From positions 1-64,000 of the forward strand of contig JAODUP010000133.1 in assembly GCA_025642065.1 (NCBI GenBank): a stretch of 64,000 nucleotides of DNA, read 5' to 3'. A program made the translations under genes and the position numbers. Numbering within the stretch: the first letter of the stretch is position 1; every line of letters starts with the position of its first letter. The stretch is from Paralvinella palmiformis (lineage: Eukaryota; Annelida; Polychaeta; Terebellida; Alvinellidae). Under the pieces are notes generated by a model, which saw only the letters and a list, made by a program, of their open reading frames with translations, was not told where the DNA came from and ran no database searches. Of this stretch, positions 39,486 through 54,009 are shown piece by piece.

Positions 39486-40730
39486 CGATCGATTTCCAAC
39501 TTGACACCTCCCCAAATCATGACGCTAAGAAGCTTTGCTGGCTAGAAATATTTTCCGTCCGTGTCTCCCAGAGAACACGACCTGTGCTCGTCCTGTCCGG
39601 GGTTACCCGTCTCGCAACATAAAGCCTGTCACGTCAACTGGCCGAATCGGTGAAACTATTTCTTAATTAGACCGGGAATTCCGGCGAATAAGAGCCAGCG
39701 GCCAAATCGGTGGGCTGTCACGGGCCAAACCGATCGGGGAAGGAAAAAACCAGCTGCTGAACGTCGGGGCCACTGTCCAAAGTTAATCGAACCGATAGGT
39801 TTGAAACACAAAAGGACCTCTTGGTGGCAATTAACCATAAATTTTCCAGAGCCGGCCAGTCGGACAGCTACAAATGGGGCCGAGTCTCAGTCGTGACGGG
39901 CCAGTCTTTGTGTTGGCCTGGTGCGCTTTGACGCGAACCCTGGAGCGAAGGTCAAAGGTTGTAGGCACCAGCCGCTTGTGTTAATGTGTTTTCTTTCTTT
40001 CCGACCACTCGCTGGTCATTGTCCGTCTCCGTTAACCGCTCCCCGGCCTCATCTGTTTTCCCGACAGCGCACCCAGACAGGTGGAAGTCAAACGCCGTGA
40101 TGTTATTAACATAAATGCCACCGAGGAAAGGTCAAACGGTGTCTAAGGCCCCGAGTAGATCTATATTACGCCCGACGCCGAGATAAGAAATAATGGTTTT
40201 CCTTTCACACAAACACGGGCGGCGTCCGTTTCGTACGAAGTGCATTCGTAGATATCATTGCATTTTAATCTGGTATCCCCGCAAACGACGGACTAATGTT
40301 ATGTACCCGAGAAGGCATTCGACTCCGACCGCGACCTGACACTTATTGCCAATCTCCGGCGATTTGGACGTACGAATGGCAAACTGTCCCATACTTGGCC
40401 GCGCTCGACACAATGGCCCAATACGGCGACCAGTGCTCTAAGTGAATCTAATGCTGATCGATATCAGATGTTATTAAGATAAATTTCCTGATAGGAGTGA
40501 TGTCCTTATCGCTGTCTGGGTATATGCCGCCATTACAACAGTCAAACAAATCGGGGTTTGGTTGCCGTCTTTTGGAGGTAAGCGGGTTGTTTTTATAAGC
40601 ACGCCTGCAGATAGCGAGACATCGAGAGTGCCACTTGTGCTGACACGTTGCGCCACAGAGAAGGCATACGTTTGAGGGTTATGGGGGTAAGGAAAGTCAC
40701 TGATAAGGCCACACTTGCTTAATTTCGATC
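39486..40730. promoter_or_regulatory. GC-rich island with repeated homeodomain-like motif
   Basis: CpG-rich unique DNA with no supported ORF. The 18-mer GATGTTATTAA(C/G)ATAAAT occurs at 40,099-40,116 and 40,468-40,485. TTAATTA, CCATAAA and similar words are common. Best candidate in the window for a developmental enhancer; this is inference. Confidence 0.4.
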
Positions 40731-42840
<2,110 letters not shown>

Positions 42841-43660
42841 TGATCAAACATGGCCAGTTCGTGCCTATGACCAAACACCTCGGCACACACCTGCCAGCAC
42901 TGGCCGAGCGCTTTCCGAAATCTACTTTCCAACCATGTTTTTGTTGCGCGCTAACAAAGTACATCAAACGGAGAAATACCAATGCATCTTCTGATTTCGC
43001 TAATTGTCCCGCGCAGGATTTGCGCCCTCACGTGTGGATGGTCCTCGCTATGTAATCAATATCGCCATCTTTCCAGCATCCCTTACAATTCCAGGGATTC
43101 GAGACACGACCTCTGGCCCAGATAGGTCTCCCACGAGCCGCGGCCGGTCGACAAACGCCATTTAGCTCATTCACGGACACGTGTCACCGGCCCAACACCG
43201 AACTCGAATTGATGAGCAAATAGCCGCAAGCCTTTGACGAGCTTTGCCATCGAGCCAAGGGGCGTGTGAGTCGGGTTTAAATGGCGCGGTCACGCAGGAT
43301 GCTAAATGCGCGCGATGCTGGCCTGGTAAGACTTCGCCGTAGAGAAGGCCTTATCCCAGAGCCGCTATTCACGACCGTCGTCGAGCCGTGAATGCTCGTA
43401 TTCAGCGATCTGACCCACCGGGTCAAACGCTCGCCGATCAGGGGGCGGTGCTGACACGGCCATCGTCAGAAACCGCGGAATGGGGAGAGAGGCCAGTGTC
43501 GAAGCATACGGGCGGGCTACTTTAATTGTAACCGCCGTGGCGCGCCACGCCACTCCGAGTTTATTAGAAGGTCTTCCTGAGGAAAGGTCAACGGCAACGC
43601 CATCCATCATAGGGACAAGTGACTTCTGAATGTACACAGCGCCGAACCTTGTTGATATAT
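42841..43660. other. GC-rich island, no gene recognised
   Basis: CpG-rich unique DNA. A 126-codon minus-strand frame (43,745-43,365) has no recognisable domain. Composition matches the other islands. Confidence 0.4.
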
Positions 43661-43992
43661 CTGAGGGTGTGTGCACGGGGGGGGGGGGGTTACGAGCGTG
43701 TGGGCATGCATGCCTGTCGGACAGTCTGCTTATCTCCATATACAAATCTATGTGATTTGTACATGGTACTCGTCAAACATTCCTCTTTTGAACTTTTAGC
43801 CTAGAATTTTGACAAAAGTCCTCTCAATTAGAGACTAATGCCTTTAGCCTTTATGATGAAGTTGAGTGTAACTGGGACCTCGACTAATAACAGTTTTGTA
43901 AGATATGATTAATGGCTTATTACATTAGTCAGATGTTGTAGGTGTAGGTCCGCGCTTCAGTATATTAGAAAATCAGCCAGCCATTGCGTGCA

Positions 43993-44223
<231 letters not shown>

Positions 44224-44300
44224 AGTTTTAAAATGATGTTGCATATCAGTTAGCAATTCTAACATTAGTCCGTTTATAACCAATAAAAATCTACAAAAAT

Positions 44301-44342
44301 AATCGATTTATACTTTTTTTTATTATCACATGTTCGCCTTAC

Positions 44343-44399
<57 letters not shown>
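44301..44399 (+). repeat. Repeat end with (AAT)n, related to 25,029-25,103
   Basis: 'aatcgat', a T run and 'cacatgttcgcctta' followed by about 18 AAT copies. It parallels 25,029-25,103. Confidence 0.7.
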
Positions 44400-44559
44400 T
44401 TTCCGAACATGTTGCAGGCTTAATATGATTAGACAACTTATTCTCGGATGCTCAGAAAAAAGTTATCTTCGTACAATGATGATGTGTGGCTTTTAGGTAT
44501 CGCTAAAGGTGAACAGGACTCATATCACAACATTCTCACTGGTACATATTTTTGCAACA

Positions 44560-47500
44560 GATCACTTAAACACCGTAGTGCTGTTCAACTCTGTACTTTG
44601 AATGTGTGAACCAGGACCTTGTACAGTGATCTGAAACGTACAGGAAGCCAGTGCAGCTGGAACCAAACCGGCGTTATATATTCTCTTTTCAGAGAGCGTG
44701 TCTCCGACGTGCAACACAGTTCTACACTCACTAAAGCCGATTTTTTTAAAGAAAGTGATATTACATCAGAATCAGCGGAGAAATTATAAGGACTTGGACT
44801 AAAGTCCTCCATATCTCATATTTTGTTTTGTTTTTACCAACATGCCCAATTATTCTTATTTGATAATAATAAGACTTACATATAAAATTCAGCTGCTTCT
44901 CCGATCCATAAATATTATCCAATATAAGCCATATATTTCTCCAAGACATGGATGAATTTACAAAACTGGATGCTACCTCAATGCGAAGATTCTCCGTTTT
45001 CTTTACATGTTTGTATTAGAAAATAAGCAATACGGTCTTATCCTTATTCAGTTTCATCTTGTCGTTGTTCATCCAAATACTTATATTTAGAAAACAAGCT
45101 ACGATTGAAAATGAAATATCATCCCATTTATCACATCAGCTTTAATGTCATATAGACTTGAGAACCTTCGACATAATAATGATATTCAATGTTATACTGT
45201 TTAATAATTTCACCAACTGGTTTAGTATACATACAGTAATCCCGTGGTACACCGAAATGAAGAGGTACCTCAGGTGATATTTATCCCAAAATGAAATATA
45301 CTTATGTCGGCGAGGTACGACTTTATCCAATTTGAGGCATTTTTCGTGATGCTAAAAGAAAGTTCTGAGCGCTTCGATAGTATCGGATGATCGATTATAT
45401 CAAAAGCTGCAGATAAATCAATCGTAATTAATGCAATCATGGATCCTCCATCAAGAGCCTCAGCAATGCTACTGTACAGTTTCAAGATAGCAGTTCCTGT
45501 TTATGACCTTTATGATAAGCGGACTGATAAATATCAAAGGGGTCATTGCGTGTTCTAAATGCTGTTCTATACACCTATCTACTACCTTTTCAAAACGTTT
45601 GGAGATGAAGTGAAGGTTAGATATAGGACGATAATTCTTCTTCGTGTTTCTTTATCCAGTACAGATCTCCCGACCACTGGGGGTTATGGTGGCTCGTTTT
45701 AGACACAACGGCATCACTGACTCACCCATTGACTTATTACTAATGACTGTTATCAGTGGCAGGTGTTGATCAAATATTTCTTCAAGGGCCAATTAGCGAG
45801 TGGATCCACGTTACGTGACTTGTTCGGAGAGTTGGTAATTATTTCTTTCACCTCAAATCCAAAAGCTGATCGAGACATTGCGAACATTTCCATATTAAAA
45901 ATAATATTCGAATCCACGATGCTATTGCTGGTGTTATTTGGAGAATCAATGATGACATTATTCCTAATGGTTGTCGTTTTCCTCATGAATAAATTGCTCA
46001 ACTTGTCCGCCAGAAGTTCACCAAAAATTTAAACCACGAAAGATTTATATTTGAATTATTTCCCATCAAGTTCCTTGTTAATTTTAATTCGAGCTACTTT
46101 TGATCTTTTCCACATTCCTCTACCTTTGTGAAATGTAAACACTTCTCTTCCTTGTGTATTATTGTTACAAAGTTCCCTATAGATCTCAAAGTGTACCGTT
46201 AAGGAAGTTCGCTACCAGGTCCTCTCTGCTTTCCTCCAAATTGTCGTCTTAGCCGAATTAAGGGTATCATGGTATCAAGGACTTCGGGTCTAAACGTAAC
46301 GGTTTTCGAACAAGAAGGAGCATTAAGATTACTTACACTGGCTCATCAACTAATCCCTAACATTCACTCAGGTGAATCTTCGAAAAAACAATTGAATATT
46401 TATGCCGCGATATTTTCCGTGTGCGATATTTCTTCGTGTGCCATCGGGCTTGTCCATATTAATGACGAACTTTACAGCCAGATAGTCGCATAGAGAAGGA
46501 AATCCAACTGCGATGGCGCTCGAGTCTCCAGAAATAACCATATCTAGTGTAATTTGCGCCATTCACGTGCTCAGGCAACCCGTGGGGATCCAACATACCG
46601 AGAAGCCTACGAGCTTCAACACCAGAATTATTATCTACAAGGAAATTTAAATCGCCATTTACTATGACATCATAGGGGATAATGGTTAGGTCATCTAAGT
46701 ATTTCGATCATTCATCAAAAAGTAATGAGTGTTTAAAGACATTTTGTTTAGAAGATGGTGGACGATACATAATAGAATATTTAACTGTAACCTTAACTAC
46801 GTTTATGGTACAGCCCATGTTATTAAAATGCGTACATCTCTCCGTTGTCAATGATTAACTCACCATAGCAGCCAGTCCCGATTTATGCAGCATACAAATA
46901 CCAACACCGGGTCGCCCACTTTTAGGAGGAATGTGATTACACTCATAACTTGTAACAAGTAACTTATTTAGAGTATGATGGTCAGTTCCAGTTCCAAGCC
47001 AAGTTTCAGTGATCGCTAATATATCAATACATCGGCTTACCACCTTATTAACCACAGGAATGGTTTTATACCTTAAGGATTGAACGTTTGGACATCATGC
47101 TGATATAGAGGCTTCGACATTCTGGTCATCGAATAAAAAGTTCATAATATGCAGGTCACATAAATAAATATTCCTTGGTAAATCTTCATCTTGTCTACGA
47201 GGAGGACGCACGATAACTGTAATAGATTTACATCTAAAATCAGAAAACGATTTAACAATTGAATTCACATTAAACGGAGCCTTCGCCGGTTTACTATTGA
47301 TTAAAGAAATTAGGTTTTTGGTGTCTGCACCAAGTCTATACCGATAAAAACTTACCTTGTGACAAAATTATCGAATTAAATGGTCTTTGTTTATGCACAG
47401 ATCAACGATGGCAGATACATCAGTGTACCGGATATGGACCCGACAATAACGAGCGCCACGGTTAGACTGTTGAACAGTCCACTTAAAACATAGAAACATC

Positions 47501-47700
47501 CCAGAACCAGTTAAACCTCAGCATTTTATGATAGCCTGATGTCCAAAAACGATTCATACATCATCCTTACCGCGAAGCCTAAGTAGTCTGTTAATTAAAA
47601 ACGAGATTCGATTAGGAGAAAAGAATGCGATTTTGCCCACCTTCGCAACTCGCTATTGGCAGCCTCAAGGGCACGCTCGCCTAATCGCTGTCAAAAAGTG
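44560..47700 (-). mobile_element. Decayed CR1/L2-like LINE on the minus strand
   Basis: On the minus strand: possible ORF1 remnant (47,700-47,350, weak); endonuclease ILAITETWLGTGTDHHTLN with GVGICMLHKSGL (47,055-46,855); linker FMRKTTTIRNNVII (46,001-45,753), which resembles MRKITTIRDDID in the LINE at 5,530; RT core ITIDLSAAFDIIDHPILSKR...NWIKSYLAD (45,485-45,270); and C-terminal YITPVWFQLHWLPVRFRSLY (44,812-44,585). Frameshifts throughout. The terminal LWNNLP block and normal 3' end are not found. Confidence 0.85.
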
Positions 47701-48098
47701 AGCGGCATCGAAATTGCTTTCCGTCAAGGTAAATAGATATTCGTGCGTCTGTTTTCTGAGGTGTTGTGTTTCTCCCACCGTCCGGGCTGGCTACTCCGCC
47801 AGCTCGACAATAGCACCAACAATAAGTCACTCACGCGCTGACAAAGCTAGTAATTAAATATATGAAATTTATTTTAATGCGATTACAGTGTTTTGTCGCG
47901 GCTCGTTAGCGCAAACGACGCCGATGACCCCTGGAAGAAACCACTGAAAGCCGTCATACTCCGACAAAATAGCCAGTCGGTTGAGAACCCGGATTGCGAA
48001 CGCTAAATGAGGACATCGCAGTTCTGTGTCTAAATCCTTTCAGATAATCAAGTCGTGTATTGATCTCGTGAAACAATCCAGACGATGCATTGGGTGGA
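47701..48098. other. No gene seen
   Basis: Moderately GC-rich unique sequence between the LINE and the GTGA arrays. Confidence 0.55.
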
Positions 48099-48283
48099 GT
48101 GAGTGGTTGAGTGAGTGGTTGAGTGAGTGAGTGAGTGAGTGAGTGAGTGAGTGAGTGAGTGAGTGAGTGAGTGGTGAGTGGTGAGTGGTGAGTGAGTGAG
48201 TGAGTGAGTGAGTGAGTGAGTGAGTGAGTGAGTGAGTGAGTGAGTGAGTGAGTGAGTGAGTGAGTGAGTGAGTGAGTGAGTGA
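48099..48283 (+). repeat. (GTGA)n array, duplicated module copy 1
   Basis: GTGGTTGA lead-in, then GTGA with three GTG interruptions (48,173-48,190). It is followed by an 80-bp unique flank (48,284-48,364) that recurs after the next array. Confidence 0.97.
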
Positions 48284-48379
48284 ATATCTCTAGAAGCGTC
48301 ACGCCCCTTTCGCATCTCTGGATTTCGAAAGGTGTAATATATCCATCAACTATTTCCTGAATATGACGTGCATACGGTG

Positions 48380-48806
48380 GAGTGAGTGGTTGAGTGGTTG
48401 AGTGGTTGAGTGGTTGAGTGAGTGAGTGAGTGGTTGAGTGAGTGAGTGAGTGAGTGAGTGAGTGAGTGAGTGAGTGAGTGAGTGAGTGAGTGAGTGAGTG
48501 AGTGAGTGAGTGAGTGAGTGAGTGAGTGAGTGAGTGAGTGAGTGAGTGAGTGAGTGAGTGAGTGAGTGAGTGAGTGAGTGAGTGAAGTGAGTGAGTGAGT
48601 GAGTGAGTGAGTGAGTGAGTGAGTGAGTGAGTGAGTGAGTGAGTGAGTGAGTGAGTGAGTGAGTGAGTGAGTGAGTGAGTGAGTGAGTGAGTGAGTGAGT
48701 GAGTGAGTGAGTGAGTGAGTGAGTGAATATCTCTAGAAGCGTCACGCCCCTTTCGCATCTCTGGATTTCGAAAGGTGTAATATATCCATCAACTATTTCC
48801 TGAATA
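48380..48806 (+). repeat. (GTGA)n array and flank, duplicated module copy 2
   Basis: GTGGTTGA units, then about 75 GTGA copies with one single-base slip at 48,584, then the flank 48,726-48,806, which matches 48,284-48,364 almost perfectly ('aatatctctagaagcgtcac'). A tandem duplication of array plus flank. Confidence 0.96.
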
Positions 48807-49120
48807 TTACGCGCCTAAATAGGAAATCTGGTAGTCTAGTAGTAAAGCGCGTGGTACTTGGCATCATCTTTCAATGATTCGGTAACAAGAAATGGTAGAA
48901 CATTTTCCATCAATAAAATTCAATCCTCATCATGTCGCTTGTCATTAAAAATGTTAAATGGAGCAGTCATTTTACTGGATTTAATCGGACACCTTGAGGA
49001 TGCTGTGAGGATATGAAACACTTTAGTAGTAACTACCGTCGAGATATTTCGGATACATCTCTCTATATATTGTTTCTGGTGTTTGATTGAAGGATAATTT
49101 AGATTTGGACAATGAAAAAA

Positions 49121-49515
49121 TTGGAACAAAAAAATTAATCCACAAATTAATTTACAATTTCTTATTTTAATTCAGAAATATTTCTTCCATGACAATCCTA
49201 CTTGGAATATAAACTACTCGGAGTAGGTATTCCAAGTAGATACTCTGAGTAGCTAGGAGCACACTGAAAACAAGTATTTACGTGTTAGCAGACATGGGGT
49301 CAATTCCATTTTGTTCCATTTGGATAATTCCAATTCCAATTCCACATCAAATTTATCAATTGCAATTTAATTCCAAATTTTTACGTACTACTTTTTACCA
49401 TGAGTAGGTACTCTGAGTAGCTACTCCGAGTATCTAATTGGAATACCTACTCCGAGTACTTTATATTCCAAAAATGAAATTGTAAATTAATTTGTGGATT
49501 CATTTTTTTGTTCCA
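49121..49515. repeat. Long imperfect inverted repeat (fold-back)
   Basis: Left arm 49,121-49,234 and right arm 49,438-49,515. 'ttggaacaaaaaaatt' pairs with 'tttttttgttcca', and 'ttggaatataaactactcgg' with 'ccgagtactttatattcca'. Inside the arms are smaller palindromes of CTACTCNGAGTAG type. Confidence 0.85.
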
Positions 49516-49607
49516 TTTTTTTAAAATTCTAATTCAAAATTTATCAATTCGAATTAAATTATTTTTAAATAATCAATTCCAATTCCGGAATTGAATTGAC
49601 CCCATGT
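49292..49607. mobile_element. MITE-like element overlapping the fold-back
   Basis: ~316 bp with terminal inverted repeats: ACATGGGGTCAATTC at the left and GAATTGACCCCATGT at the right. The interior is rich in (C)AATTCC words. Similar flanking words (gtgttag) occur on both sides. A related half copy lies at 26,479-26,578. No ORF. Confidence 0.65.
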
Positions 49608-49620
49608 TGGTGTGTTAGTG

Positions 49621-50579
49621 TTGGTTGTGTATATCTGTATTAACTGTTGATGCGGATAATATAAACAAATATTAATATTCCTGCACTAAATTATAATAAA
49701 CATTCTTAGACCGAGGGAACGTTGTAAGACACGGAATTGTCTCATTCGTGCCAATAACGTTCATCCATCAATCCATCCATCCTTCGACAGATGTGAGTTC
49801 GGATTATAACAAAGTAAAATGCTATTGTTTTTGTTGTTGTTGTTACTGTTGTTGTTACTATTTTTGTTGTTGTCGACATCGTCATCGTCGTTTTCAGCGT
49901 CATTGCTGTTGTTGTAAAGTTCACAGCATTATCTGGTGTGTAAGGTATAAATCAGGTGGAAAGACATTTATCAACCAGTACATTACCGGGTTCAATCATT
50001 GCCGAAAGAAGTTTCTTCAAGCGAAAATTGGAAAAGTTAACCACCTAAAACGTAGGAGCCTTTCAACCATGACCCATCGCAAACCTTTTGGCGTTTTTAA
50101 ACAACCACCGCGCCCGAAGACCTTTGACTCGGTGCGTTCGACGCTGGAGCCTAGCACGGGAACGCGAATTTCTGGCGCGCTAGCGTCCATCCATCTCTCG
50201 ACAAGGTCTACACTCAAGACCAGCTACGATAGGCAGAGAGAGAGAGTTCCCAGACACCGGCCAAGTACCAATAACCGGCCACTTGTCGGATACTCGTCGG
50301 TGTTTTCACAGTCCTCCGAAAAATAAGACGCCCTATTGTCGGCACTTCGCGGCGTAGAGCTGCTGCCCGCTCCGAGAAGGTCGAAGCCGGTGTTACGCTT
50401 TGTGGGGTCGTCGGCCATTGTGGCCGGGATCGAGCGAAAACATCTCACTTCCCGGTCCGGTTGTCCTTCAGCGATGACGATAAACAGCGCCACCCAGAAG
50501 ACGACCGACACTTGATCCAGTCGGAATAACAACTCGACGGCTCGGACAATGGATGCTCAATTGTAGTTATTGTTGTTCT
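49621..50579. other. GC-rich stretch (50,030-50,560) with frames on both strands
   Basis: TTG/GTT-rich tract at 49,822-49,920, then GC-rich unique DNA. Plus-strand frame to 50,326 and minus-strand frame 50,532-50,224 have no known domain. The minus frame has a hydrophobic run (VVFWVALFIVIAEG) but no ATG before it. Confidence 0.4.
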
Positions 50580-50598
50580 TTCCGGTGTCTTTGTTTCC

Positions 50599-50709
<111 letters not shown>

Positions 50710-50907
50710 CTTCTACTGTATAGGTTTATGTATGTATTGATTTCTGAAGGTAAACGATTGCATGCTTAGGGTAGATTTATGTATGTAATTTATGGTAGTA
50801 TATATGGTGGTGTTATTGTTATGACTGTTTGGCTTTGGAGTGAGTTGCAGGGCCATCGTATATATATATACTGACACACGCAGCACACACGACGCATCAC
50901 ACTCACA

Positions 50908-50910
<3 letters not shown>

Positions 50911-50961
<51 letters not shown>
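50911..50961 (+). repeat. (TA)25 microsatellite
   Basis: Perfect TA tract following a CA-rich stretch. Confidence 0.95.
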
Positions 50962-50963
<2 letters not shown>

Positions 50964-51555
50964 AACTCCCTTCACACGCCAACCTCCAATGTCAAGAACA
51001 CCAGCAGCGGGCCTCACCGTAATCTTTTGTGACGCATTGCCAGTTTCTTTGGCAATCAAAGGCTCAACCATTATGGCCGAATTCCGGTCTATGACAATGG
51101 CCCAAAATGTTTGTCGAACGCCTATAAGTGGTACGAGGGCCCAGAATCACAGCCCACGCGACACAGTCAGCCAGGGTACGTGCAAACAGCGAACACGCGC
51201 GGCCTTAGAAAATTGCGGAAAAAAAGAAATCCTTCCTGTAGACAAACCCGGGGCCGTGGGGCGTGAATACCTTGGTGGCGTATCGATGAATGGTGGTCTT
51301 TGGTGCCTCATTGTGCCCGATTTCTGCTCTAGTCATAATACAACACCGACAATGGGAGGTGGGCCTATTGGGAGGTGAGTCGAAGTCAAACAGGATCCAA
51401 AGACGACTGTCTATTGTTCGCGGACGACAGTAAGGTGGGGTCGAGTTTTCTAGGAGGGCGATTTGGCGGGGAATGTGGCTAGAAGTTGGTGTTGATTTAT
51501 CTTAGCGGTTCGTATTTGTGATGGTTTGTTCCTGTTAGCGTACACCGGCGCCCAC
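50962..51555. other. Unique DNA, no gene recognised
   Basis: A 129-codon plus-strand frame (50,989-51,378) without recognisable domain. I would not call it a gene. Confidence 0.45.
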
Positions 51556-51556
51556 G

Positions 51557-51557
<1 letters not shown>

Positions 51558-51593
<36 letters not shown>

Positions 51594-51596
51594 CAC

Positions 51597-51648
<52 letters not shown>
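51558..51648 (+). repeat. (CA)n(TA)n microsatellite
   Basis: CA 51,558-51,598, TA 51,600-51,648. Confidence 0.95.
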
Positions 51649-51650
<2 letters not shown>

Positions 51651-51660
51651 CACACTAATT

Positions 51661-51850
51661 CTCTAGTGAGCTCCGATGGCCTTGCGGTTAAGCACCTGGC
51701 CCTTGGTGCCAAGGATCACAGGTTCGATCCCAGCAAGAGGTCGAAACTTTTCCAGAAATTAATTTCTTAGCTCACAACATCGTGGGTGGATGACAACATT
51801 AAATGGCACTGGCGTCTCTATTGAATTATTAAAAATAAAGGGTGACATTA
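51661..51850 (+). mobile_element. SINE-C, tRNA-derived
   Basis: tRNA-like head with A box 'gatggccttgcggttaag' and B box 'caggttcgatcccagc', then an unrelated body ending in an A-rich stretch ('attattaaaaataaagg'). Not homologous to SINE-A or SINE-B bodies. Confidence 0.65.
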
Positions 51851-51929
51851 AAAAAAACCTGATGACGTAAAATACATATCTCGTCAAAACACATTTGATG
51901 TGTTGGCCTGTACGTATACCAGCTTTATT

Positions 51930-53375
51930 TCTAAACATATCATGATTCTGTTGTTCAGGCTTAGATATACAAGTATCAGAATTATGTAGTTTAGGCTTAG
52001 ATAAGCTAGTGTCATGGTTATGTTGTTTAGACTTAAATAGGCTAGCATCGTGATTGTGTCGTTTAGGCTTGAATAGACTAGCATTGTGATTGTGTTTTTA
52101 GACTTAGATAGGCTAGTATCATGATAGTATTGTTTAGGCTTAGATAATCTAGTATCATAATTGTGTTGTTTAGATAAGCTAGTATCATGATTATGTTATT
52201 TAGTCTTAGACAAGCTAGTATCATAATAATGTTGTTTAATATTAGATAAGCTACTATTATAATTATGCTGTTTAATCGTGGATAGACTAGTATCATGATT
52301 GTGTCGTTTAGGCTTGGATAGACTAGTGTCATGATTGTGTTGTTTAGGCTTAGATAGGCTAGTACCATGATTATGTTGTCTAGGCTTAGATAGGCTGTTA
52401 TCATAATTATGTTGTTTAGTCTTAGATTGGCTAGTATCATAAGTATGTAGTTTAAGGCTTAGATAAGCTAGTATCATGATTATGTTGTTAAGGCTTAGAT
52501 AATCTAGCATCATGATTATGTTGTCTAGGCTTACATAGGCTGGTATCATAATTATAATGTTTAGGCTTAGATTGGCTAGTATCATAATTCTGTTGTTAAG
52601 GCATAGATAAGCTAGTATCATGATTATGTTGTTTAGTCTTAGACAAGTTAGTATCATAATAATGTTGTTTAGGCTTAGATAAGCTAGTATCATGATTATG
52701 TTGTTTAGTCTTAGACAAGCTAGTATCATAATAATGTTGTTTAAGATTAGATAAGCTAGTATCATGATTATGTTATTTAGTCTTAGACAAGCTAGTATCA
52801 TAATAATGTTGTTTAATATTAGATAAGCTACTATTATAATTATGCTGTTTAATCATGGATAGACTAGTATCATGATTGTGTCGTTTAGGCTTAGAAACGC
52901 TAGTATCATGATTATGTTGTTACGGCTTAGACAATCTAGCATCATGATTATGTTGTTTTGGCTTAAATAAGCTAATATCCTGGTTATATTGTTTAGGCTT
53001 AGATAAGCTAGTATCATAATTATGTTGTTTAGCCGTAGATAAGCTAATATCATGATTATGTTGTTTAGTCTTAGACAAGCTAGTATCATAATAATGTTGT
53101 TTAAGATCAGATAAGCTAGTATCATGATTATGTTGTTTAGTCTTAGACAAGCTAGTATCATAATAATGTTGTTTAAGATCAGATAAGCTAGTATCATGAT
53201 TATGTTGTTTAGTCTTAGACAAGCTAGCATCATGATTGTGTTGTTTAGGCTTAGATAAGCTAGTATCATGATAATGTTGTTTAAGTTTAAATTAGCTAGT
53301 ATCATGATCTTGTTGTTTAGTCTTAGACCAACTAGTATCATAATAATGTTGTTTGGGATTAGATAAGCTAGTATC
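51930..53375. repeat. 36-bp minisatellite, ~40 copies
   Basis: Unit approximates 'gttgtttaggcttagataag' plus 'ctagtatcatgattat'. Variants alternate ('cttagacaagctagtatcat' against 'gatagataagctagtatcat' types), giving 72-bp higher-order units at about 52,620-52,830 and 53,050-53,230. Because 36 is divisible by 3, the minus strand keeps long open frames of a 12-residue repeat (LNNIIMILAYLS type). I read these as a by-product, not as a gene. Confidence 0.95.
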
Positions 53376-53616
53376 ATGCCCCTGGTCCTGTTTCCCGTAT
53401 TTTATATAGTAACATCACAGCTATCTGCCGGTTTTTGCCGAAATTTTCGATATGTTAAATACCCAAGTGAGTATAATTGAACCGAGACATCCTCAGACAG
53501 CTTAACTGAAGATATCCAACATATCTATGAAATGCATATATCAACTTTAGGCTGATGAATCATATCGCATCCTGCTAGAAAGAGTGATGTATTAAAACTA
53601 CAGTAATATGATTGCG

Positions 53617-53736
53617 ATCATTATTATTATTATCATCTTCATTATTATCATTATTAGTAGTAGTAGTGGTAGTAATAGTAGTAGTAATAGTAGTAGTAAT
53701 AGTAGTAGTAGTAATAGTAATAGTAATAGTAGTAGC

Positions 53737-53800
<64 letters not shown>

Positions 53801-53862
53801 GTAGTAGTAGTAATAGTAATAGTAGTAATAGTAATAGTAGTAGTAGTATATATATATATATA
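53617..53862 (+). repeat. Trinucleotide microsatellite (ATT/AGT/AAT)n
   Basis: Mixed ATT, AGT and AAT trinucleotides ending in a short TA tract. Confidence 0.96.
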
Positions 53863-54009
53863 TAATTATCTGTTAATCTTTTCAGTCATCCATACTCGCA
53901 CACACACACACACTCACTCACTCACTTACTCACTCCACCTATCCCATTTTACAACATTAAGTAAACTTCTCGCCACACTCCATCACACCAGGTATCCACT
54001 ACAGGTGAC

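Noticed and set aside
48828..48905. A-box-like 'tggtagtctagtagtaaagc'
   Set aside because: No matching B box or cloverleaf; left unassigned.
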